A stretch of 14,745 nt of DNA from NCBI GenBank assembly GCA_910592205.1, contig CAJVPJ010000904.1, forward strand, positions 1 to 14,745, in the 5' to 3' direction. The translations under genes were made by a program, and so were the position numbers. Source of the DNA: Paraglomus occultum (taxonomy: Eukaryota > Glomeromycota > Glomeromycetes > Paraglomerales > Paraglomeraceae). Under the pieces are notes generated by a model. It was not told the DNA's origin, did no database searches, and was given only the letters and a program-made list of their open reading frames with translations. Positions 9,101-14,745 of this stretch are shown piece by piece. The first letter of the stretch is position 1, and each line of letters begins with the position of its first letter.

Positions 9101-11298
9101 CTTGTTGAAAGTGGTGCAAAGGAGCGTAAATTCTTGCGAGATTTGCTTGTTCCATTAGTAAAACACGTGATGGATGATGACTACATGGATCTAGAGACGG
9201 ATCCTTTGGCGGTAGGTGATTTTTTTTCAATCTTCCGAACTTCAAGATTGTCTTGAATGCTTACTATTATTCGATACTATCTCCAGATCTACCGTACGTT
9301 GACGAACGCCGAAGAAATTCGCACTGGCCAACCATCCTCTCGTCCGTCTGACATAACTCAACAGGACGCTCTCAACGATCCTGAGACACGAACAGTATTT
9401 ATTCATCATTTACAACGGCTTCGTAAAGAAACAGAGACCTTCCTGAACGCGATTACTGCGTCTCTCAGTAAGATGCCGTATGGCATTCGGTATATTGCTC
9501 GCGAATTAAAAAGAACTTTGATGAAGAAGTTTCCGCGAGAAGGTGAAATGGCAGTGATGAAAGTAGTAGGACACTTAGTATATTATCGTTATTTGAATCC
9601 CGCTATTGTGTAAGTATTTGCTTTATTTCGAATGAGAGCAGATGGACGGGATGAATTAATAACGATGAATAATGTTTACGTCTGCAGAGCGCCGGAGGGG
9701 TTTGATGTGATCGAGACTATTGTCAGTCCGATGCAACGTAAAAACCTTGCAGAGGTTAGTAGACTGCAATTTATTATAACTGCGTAGAATGACATTTAAT
9801 TTCGTCGGTATTTACACCAATAATATTCTCATCGCTTACTACTTTCCACAGATTTCGAAAATGCTTAATCAAATATCCGTAGGTCGATTATTTACCGATG
9901 ATAACATGTATTTACAACCTCTTAATGAATATGTTTCGTATGCAACAGAACGATTCTCCCGGTTCTTCAATGCAGGTAACTTTACTACAATCATTATCGC
10001 TGATCTTTGACTTAGGACCCTCTGTATTAACATCAGCACTATTATGGAAATTGCCCAGTAACCGAAATTACTGATCCAGAAGCCTTTTTTGATATTGATG
10101 AATTCGAAGATCTAACAAGAACTCACAAGCCAATTATATACATTACTCCTTACGAAATCTTCTCCACCCACAAACTGTTGGTGGAGCGGCTTGACGTAAT
10201 TGCTCCGCAACATGACGATCCGTTGCGGCAAATACTTAATGAACTATCTGCTCCGCCTGTTGAAGAAATAGACAATACTTCTAATGCTGGAGAAATAAGT
10301 CTCACTCTTACTAGTTGTATTGCTGCTAATGCGATAAAAGAACCGGATGCAGAGATTAATCATTTGTATATGGAAACCAAACGATACATCTTATCGATAA
10401 TACGAATTCAGAATGGGCAGAATCTACTAGAAATACTTGTGAAGCCTGTAAGTCCAGAAGATGAAGAAGCATATAGAAAACTCTGCGCGTCTGATTGCGT
10501 AGATAAACCGGCAAAACGGCAGCCACTGACAGATGGCCAAATGATAGACATTGCTACTATTAAATTTGCAGAGCTAAAGAAATTGACATTACGAAACATC
10601 TTAAAACTAGAGGCAGAGAACAAGTTGTGGAGAAGTAATAACTATCAGGATTTGCTAAACAGTATTGCGGTGGACATAAGGAATAAACATAGAAGGAGAA
10701 TACAACGTCAGAAAGAACTAAGACAAGTTAAATTGTCATTAGTACATTTGGACGAAAAGCGAGCATATTTGGATGAGCAGATCAAGAGTTACAACGATTA
10801 TATTGACGCGTGTTTACAAAACATGTCAAGCAAAAAAGGGTACGATCTCGCATAACCTTCGAACATGTTACTGATGCATCATAATTCCTAACCATTCTTC
10901 TCTTATATAGGAAAAAACGGCTTATTCTGCCTTTCACTCGTCAATATTACCATATACGTGATCTTCAGAAATCTGGGAAGGTTCCCAAATTTGGATCATA
11001 TAAATACACTGCTCAACGCCTGCATGAAAAAGGGGTCCTCATTTCAGTCGATTCTTTCCCGAGCAAACAATTCGATAAACTCAGTTTCACTATTTCCTCG
11101 GACGAACTTGGCATCTTTACCATAGAAGCCAAATTTGGAGGCGTTCCTGTTCCTGGGTTCGGGAACGTTGAATTGAGATTGGAAGACTTATTACAAAGTC
11201 GATTTAATAATGTTCAAGTGATGACCTTATTTGGTGGTGCAGCAAAGGTTAATGCAAATTTGCTGATATTCCTGATAAACAAGAAATTTTTTGTGTAG
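6194..11298 (+). CDS. IQG1: IQGAP-family scaffold (Rng2/Iqg1-like), 16 exons
   Basis: Reconstructed exons: 6194-6398, 6819-6939, 7018-7225, 7313-7389, 7475-7542, 7621-7764, 7847-8070, 8154-8295, 8368-8454, 8524-9040, 9112-9211, 9287-9609, 9688-9754, 9852-9975, 10059-10839, 10911-11298; they sum to 3576 nt (1191 aa plus TAG) with all phases consistent. Domains: Ser/Thr/Lys-rich N-terminus (1-90); calponin-homology domain about 98-212 (AYEYLCRIGEAKEWIE, FWFELTDLYEKKNIPKVI); four IQ motifs at about 287, 318, 347 and 377 (for example LQAQCRGVLARNRF); RasGAP-related domain about 480-800 with YYRYLNPAIV (Arg732) and DLETDPLAIYRTL; basic helical stretch about 1005-1050; RGC C-terminal domain (RQYYHIRDLQKSGKVPKFGS) to 1191. 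In the family CH binds F-actin, IQ motifs bind calmodulin or myosin light chains, the GAP-related domain contacts Rho-type GTPases, and the protein organises the cytokinetic actomyosin ring. The 6194 ATG is the first in frame after a stop at 6149. It is shorter than budding and fission yeast relatives (about 1490 aa). Presence of a CH domain argues against the related CH-less fungal RasGAPs. Confidence 0.93.
6399..6818 (+). other. Long first intron of the IQGAP gene
   Basis: This 420-bp intron begins GTAAGT and ends TTTTTCAG, and joins the low-complexity N-terminal exon to the exon leading into the CH domain (codon GGT split 1+2). It is five times longer than the other introns in this gene (69-98 bp). 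I see no ORF or RNA gene in it. Long first introns often hold regulatory sequence, but nothing specific is visible here. Confidence 0.75.
8455..8523 (+). other. GC-AG intron in the IQGAP gene
   Basis: The exon ends DFEEEI plus one G, and the only junction that continues with ELERLRQLVIQ in frame uses donor GCAAGT at 8455 and acceptor TAG ending at 8523. The nearby GT at 8459 would give AAA GCT TGA, a stop. Apart from the GC, the donor fits the GTAAGT consensus used elsewhere in this gene, as expected of GC-AG introns. Confidence 0.75.
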
Positions 11299-11721
11299 AT
11301 CTATTTATGTAATATATAGTCTACTTGTTTTTATTGACAGTTGTATATTATGATTTAATGTTACGAGAATTAAGATTCATCGGGGTGTTTCAAGTAGACA
11401 ATCGTTCGAATTGGGGCCACAATCTGGCATGCCATTGAAAGTTATCCATTGTATTGGAGCATCAAAGTCTTTACGAAACTGATACACACCAAACTGTACG
11501 CAATCTTGGGGGATATACAGTGTGCGAGGAAGCAATCACCGATTAGCAAACACGTGAAAGCAGGCTACCTAACCAGCCCGCTCAGTCCGCCCTTTATATC
11601 GCCCTTTACATTCCGAAGACGTGTCACGATCCTAGCAGTGCTATGTGGTCTTCTCTCATTGTCTTTAAGACCATGTCTTCTGGCATTTAGAACAAGAATA
11701 CTTTGATTCCTCCCTTTGCAT
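11299..11721. other. Convergent intergenic region, no gene seen
   Basis: About 420 bp lie between the IQGAP stop (+) and the stop of the small membrane protein gene (-), so this should contain the two facing 3' untranslated regions. A 85-codon open frame at 11449-11706 (+) has no recognisable motif and an unusual Ser/Pro/Leu composition, and I do not treat it as a gene. No canonical AATAAA was noticed close behind the IQGAP stop. Confidence 0.5.
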
Positions 11722-12109
11722 CTACAAGATTGTTGTAATCGTAGAATAACAGCCCATTACCACAATCAGAGCCTGAACAAGACCCCATAGAAACGGAACC
11801 CACGTTGACATTGGAAACTGGCCTGTCCCATACAGTGCTGCAAGGACGCCACCTATATCAACCAGAATGGACCGGTATCAGACCACACACAGGATACGCA
11901 CGAAGCAAGCATTTTACTCTTATTCAAATATTGTAATCACCTACTATACTTCCGCTAAGCGATCCGGTTAGCAGTGCCGTGACCACGAACGCAACAGGAA
12001 TCACATAAGACCACTTGTATCGCCAAGAAACTGCCAATGCCCATAAGCCCGCTACACCATATATCACTTCAAAAAATATTATAGTCCAGTAAAGCGTAAA
12101 CCTTATCAT
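11722..12109 (-). CDS. Small four-helix membrane protein, 2 exons, unknown role
   Basis: Exon 1 runs 12109-11941, an 88-bp intron 11940-11853 begins GTGATT and ends GATATAG, and exon 2 runs 11852-11722 to TAG; together 300 nt, 99 aa. Neither exon alone looks like a gene, but the splice joins ...SGSIVG to GVLAALYG in frame with a split glycine codon. Four hydrophobic segments are visible at about 4-27 (with Glu14 inside), 34-48, 49-66 and 74-98. The third starts with a glycine zipper, Gly49-x3-Gly53-x3-Gly57, which favours tight helix packing. Trp and Pro flank the last helix (MSTWVPFLWGLVQ), and the C-terminus ends TITTIL. No signal-peptide cleavage site or catalytic motif is evident. I recall similar roughly 100-aa uncharacterised fungal proteins but have not searched, so no function is assigned. 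It is divergent from the acyltransferase gene and convergent with IQGAP. The start is the first ATG of exon 1; an upstream exon cannot be excluded. Confidence 0.82.
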
Positions 12110-12750
12110 GTCTATAAACGTATAAAAACCATTATCGCATATGCGTAATAGAAATACTGTTTACAACTACATTACAAACCGTCTGGATACCGAATGTTCA
12201 CTTTGCTCTCGCTGAGTGGCCAATATAATGAAGGCCAACTCGGCGAGTTTGGTTCGACAGGCGAAATCACACGGAAAACAAGTGGTTGCCACTCTGAAGA
12301 CATAGCTAGTCAATAAATTAGAACGTAAATTTCGATATATGCGAATTTACTGCTAGGCATAAGTTCTGATGCAGTGCGATGACATTCAATATAATTAGTG
12401 ATACAAGACCAAAAAAGTCTGTTACATCCGCAGATAGTTGCACTATTACAATAATAAGCAATATTAATATCTACAGGAAGAAACATCAAAACTTTGTTTA
12501 ATTTCGACACATAAATCACTTTGCAGTTCCCATTTACTGGACATGGTTTAATCCTTTGCTTTCACCTACATTATTTTAGTTGGACAAGGAACTAACTCAT
12601 CATAATCAAAAAATCTTAGATGTTAATGTCGCATGTTGGGGTAACACCTGATGGAGATAGACAATCTATTACTATATAGACTACGATTTTTTATCGTTTA
12701 GAGGCACATCTTCCACTTTCTCCTAAAAGTGTGTATTAAACCTTTTCCCA
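12110..12750. promoter_or_regulatory. Shared upstream region of two divergent genes
   Basis: About 640 bp separate the start of the small membrane protein gene (-) from the acyltransferase start (+), so it should hold both promoters. It is AT-rich. A T/A-rich stretch with TATA-like steps lies within 25 nt of the minus-strand ATG, but no element can be assigned with confidence. The open stretch at 12310-12519 (-) shows no motif and is not taken as a gene. Confidence 0.45.
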
Positions 12751-14333
12751 ATGTTGACTCCACTTACCAAAATGATACGTGCTTTGTTCTACGGAACTGC
12801 TTTATTCAGGTTAGATGATCGAATGCTACATTTGACGAAAAATGTAAAATATAGATATAACCAAGTTTTCTTAACGACAGCTTAGCCATAGGTATCAATG
12901 TCGTTCAGTTATGGTCTGTGTTGTTGATTCCCTTTTCGCGAAGACGTGTATGGAATATTAACACACGTGGAGCTTTCAGCCTGTGGTGGGTTATGCAGGT
13001 AGATACTTTCATGTCTGCGTTGGTTGCCCTTGGCTCCTATCCTTGCATTTCTCTTTCTCTTTCTCTCTTTATATGGCAACGCCTAAAGAAAATGCTGACT
13101 GGCTGATTAAATGCGTTGCTTGATCGAACAAACAAACTGGTTTGTTATTGCGTTTTAGTATATTTTTGAGGTATGTCCACTATAACAACGATCGCACTTG
13201 TCTGTTAGCTGCTTATTCTAACTGTTCCGTACTGTATCAAAAACGGCAGCGACGACACAAGGGCAAAATATCATATTCGGGTGACGAATTATCCTCCGGT
13301 GACAGTGCTATAGTGATCAGCAACCATCGATCATTCTCAGATTTCTATATGCTGCACTCTATTGCAGTACGAAGAAACATGTTACCACATCTTAAGTATT
13401 TTGCAAAGGATTCACTTAAATTTGTACGTGATGATTTGATTATATCCAAACTCGGCTCGGATTCTATAGAGGCCTTCAATATGATGCTGACTCTTCCCAT
13501 TCAATATAACACATTTGTAGATTCCGTTCTTTGGATGGGGGATGTGGGTGAGTCATGACGTGTTTAATATGTTGCTGTCTATAAGACTTTGTAGTTATTT
13601 ATATGTTACATATTTCAGTTGATGGGAATGCTCTTTGTTACCAGAAATTGGACGCAAGACGAAGCAAAGATCGAAAAAATGTTTAAAACAATAAAACGTT
13701 ACGAAGCACCTGTCTGGATTGTAAACTTTTTGGAGGGAACCAGAGCTACACCGCAAAAGCTAAAAGACGTATGTATATATCTAAAAGTTTGACGAATACG
13801 TTGATTCGCCTCCATGTCATTATACGGTACCTTTTACAATAGAGTCAACAATATGCTCGGAAGAACAATTTACCTGTATTGAAAAATTTGCTCAATCCGC
13901 GAACGAAGGGATTTCTTGCTTGTGTTCGACAGTTGCGGAATACTCATGTGAAATACGTGTATGGTAGGACAGCTGTACTTTATTATTGTTCTATGCAAAA
14001 TTTCAAACGAACGAACACTGATCCTGATTCCCGACTAATCAATGCATATAGATTTCACTATAGCGTACAAAAAATGAAAAAAAAACGGCGGATCTTCCAA
14101 TGCCGCCAAATCTGATCCAGGTCCATGCGTATCCTGTTCTGTCACCCCCATGGTCTTTTCACGTCCATATTAGACGTTATGCAATTGAAGATCTGCCGAA
14201 GAGTGAAGAAAAGCTTGTCGAATGGGTAAAGCGAGTTTTTGTAGACAAGGACAATTTGCTTGAAGAGATGAAAAAACATTGGACTAATGCAAAAGCATTG
14301 GGTAGAATTCGTACAGAACAGTATTTTACATAA
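12751..14333 (+). CDS. LPLAT lysophospholipid acyltransferase (LCLAT1/Cst26-like), one frameshift
   Basis: Exons: 12751-12809, 12881-12998, 13159-13170 (12 nt), 13250-13423, 13521-13547 (27 nt), 13619-13768, 13843-13963, 14052-14333. The sum is 943 nt, one more than a multiple of three. A product of about 313 aa is expected if the extra base is ignored. Features: N-terminal hydrophobic helix (FYGTALFSLAIGINVV); NHx4D acyltransferase motif NHRSFSD (His89, Asp94), the catalytic centre of the family; IPFFGWGMWLMGMLF; and EGTR (169-172), the phosphate-binding motif III. These place it in the PlsC/LPLAT family, closest in layout to the AGPAT/LCLAT1 and yeast Cst26 group, which transfer acyl-CoA chains to lysophosphatidic acid or lysophosphatidylinositol at the ER. 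The substrate cannot be read from sequence. In exon 8, FTIAYKK is followed by TGA at 14075, while the frame continuing to the C-terminus (PPNLIQVHAYPVLSPPW) is shifted by one. This is either a recent lesion or a miscounted A-run at 14069-14074. ATG 12772, with A at -3, is an alternative start to 12751. Confidence 0.85.
13159..13170 (+). other. 12-nt microexon of the acyltransferase gene
   Basis: Twelve bases encoding Tyr-Ile-Phe-Glu lie between an acceptor (CGTTTTAG, ending 13158) and a strong donor (GTATGT, 13171). They join WWVMQ of exon 2 to RRHKGKISYSG of exon 4, all in phase 0. The preceding intron (12999-13158) has a long CT-rich tract at about 13049-13070. Because the exon is a multiple of three, skipping it would keep the frame. 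Confidence 0.7.
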
Positions 14334-14400
14334 TATGATGCCCGCTTCTACTCACGTATGAACTCTCATCGTTACCAGCATATTAGCTTTGTACCTTATA

Positions 14401-14406
14401 AATAAA
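14401..14406 (+). terminator. Candidate polyadenylation signal after the acyltransferase
   Basis: A canonical AATAAA lies 67 nt after the acyltransferase stop codon, inside an A/T-rich stretch. Spacing fits a 3' untranslated region. The cleavage site is not determined. Confidence 0.45.
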
Positions 14407-14515
14407 TAGTTGGTATTAATTGATCTACGTGTGCAACTCATGCTGTCGATAATTTATTGTCGGTTGTTGATAACTATTTCCATTGTTTCCATACATAGGA
14501 AGCATCCATGAATAT

Positions 14516-14745
14516 TTAATTTACGCGCGTATTGTCTACTATTTCCTTCTGGTTTTTCACGCGTTGAATCATTAATTGTATCCAAAGAAGAAAACCGGCT
14601 CTTCCTAAACCGATATCACAATTCAGTGTGACGTTTGATTTTCGATCAACACAAAATTTTATCATGACTACGACCTACCTTGAAACTTTCTTATATTTTC
14701 ATTCGATAGCTTCTCAATTGGAGGTAGATAATTGGGTGAATCCAC
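14516..14745 (-). CDS. Probable 3' exons of an unidentified gene, partial
   Basis: Reading leftward from the window edge, 14745-14679 is open and exon-like (VDSPNYLPPIEKLSNENIR, then KFQ) and ends at a strong donor AAG|GTAGGT. A 74-bp intron (14678-14605) ends CGGTTTAG, and the last exon (14604-14516) continues in frame (RAGFLLWIQLMIQRVKNQ) to TAA at 14518-14516. An alternative, weaker donor one step later (GTCGTA) would join in another frame that reads SRFSSLDTINDSTREK. I recognise no domain. The gene would be convergent with the acyltransferase. On the + strand an ATG at 14664 also opens a frame to the window end (starting MTTTYLETFLYFHS), which is a competing reading. Confidence 0.4.

Noticed and set aside
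10408-10623. Minus-strand open frame opposite the largest IQGAP exon
   Set aside because: Antisense shadow of a strongly supported coding exon.
11449-11706. 85-codon + strand open frame between convergent genes
   Set aside because: Lies where two 3' untranslated regions are expected, has no motif, and has no support on either side of it.
14069-14085. Programmed +1 frameshifting at AAA-TGA as the main explanation
   Set aside because: Such recoding is known in Euplotes and antizyme genes, but nothing else in this window suggests it, and an A-run indel is simpler.
13879-14115. 78-codon + strand frame overlapping the acyltransferase
   Set aside because: It is an out-of-frame shadow that reads through the intron at 13964-14051; the spliced acyltransferase frame explains the region.
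1-14745. tRNA, rRNA, CRISPR, prophage or bacterial operon content
   Set aside because: No T-loop-like GTTCRA in a cloverleaf context, no regular spaced repeats, and the intron-bearing genes show that this is eukaryotic nuclear DNA.

Overview
This is a eukaryotic, intron-rich window, almost certainly from a fungus. Every confident gene is split by short introns (about 70-160 bp, one of 420 bp) with GTRAGT-like donors and YAG acceptors, and there is no operon structure, ribosome binding site, tRNA, rRNA or CRISPR array. The proteins (a cytokinetic IQGAP, a lysophospholipid acyltransferase, and a membrane-anchored P-loop ATPase of a type I associate with arbuscular mycorrhizal fungi) point to an early-diverging fungus, probably Mucoromycota/Glomeromycotina. 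The lineage is an inference from family resemblance; no search was run.

Layout. 1-1680: AT-rich sequence with no supportable gene. 1682-3235 (+): broken P-loop ATPase gene with Walker A and B intact but two frameshifts and a nonsense codon. 3463-3756 (+): coding-like but stop-ridden relic, unidentified. 3871-4450 (-): decayed Tc1/mariner transposase interrupted by a run of 17 G. 4451-6054: AT-rich intergenic DNA. 6055-6180 (+): 41-codon upstream ORF. 6194-11298 (+): complete IQGAP (Rng2/Iqg1-type) gene, reconstructed as 16 exons and 1191 aa with no lesion. 11722-12109 (-): two-exon gene for a 99-aa four-helix membrane protein, only visible after splicing. 12751-14333 (+): LPLAT acyltransferase gene in 8 exons, including a 12-nt microexon, with one 1-nt frameshift in an A-rich tract. 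14516-14745 (-): probable 3' exons of a further gene running off the window.

The three better-preserved genes are unlinked housekeeping functions: IQGAP scaffolds the actomyosin ring and polarity machinery, the acyltransferase remodels phospholipids, and the small membrane protein is of unknown role. The acyltransferase and the small membrane protein are divergently arranged and share a roughly 640-bp upstream region. The left 5 kb is a transposon/pseudogene landscape. No new multi-gene system was recognised. The most interesting points are the glycine-zipper membrane protein, an arginine at the Arg-finger position of the IQGAP GAP-related domain, a GC-AG intron and the 12-nt microexon.
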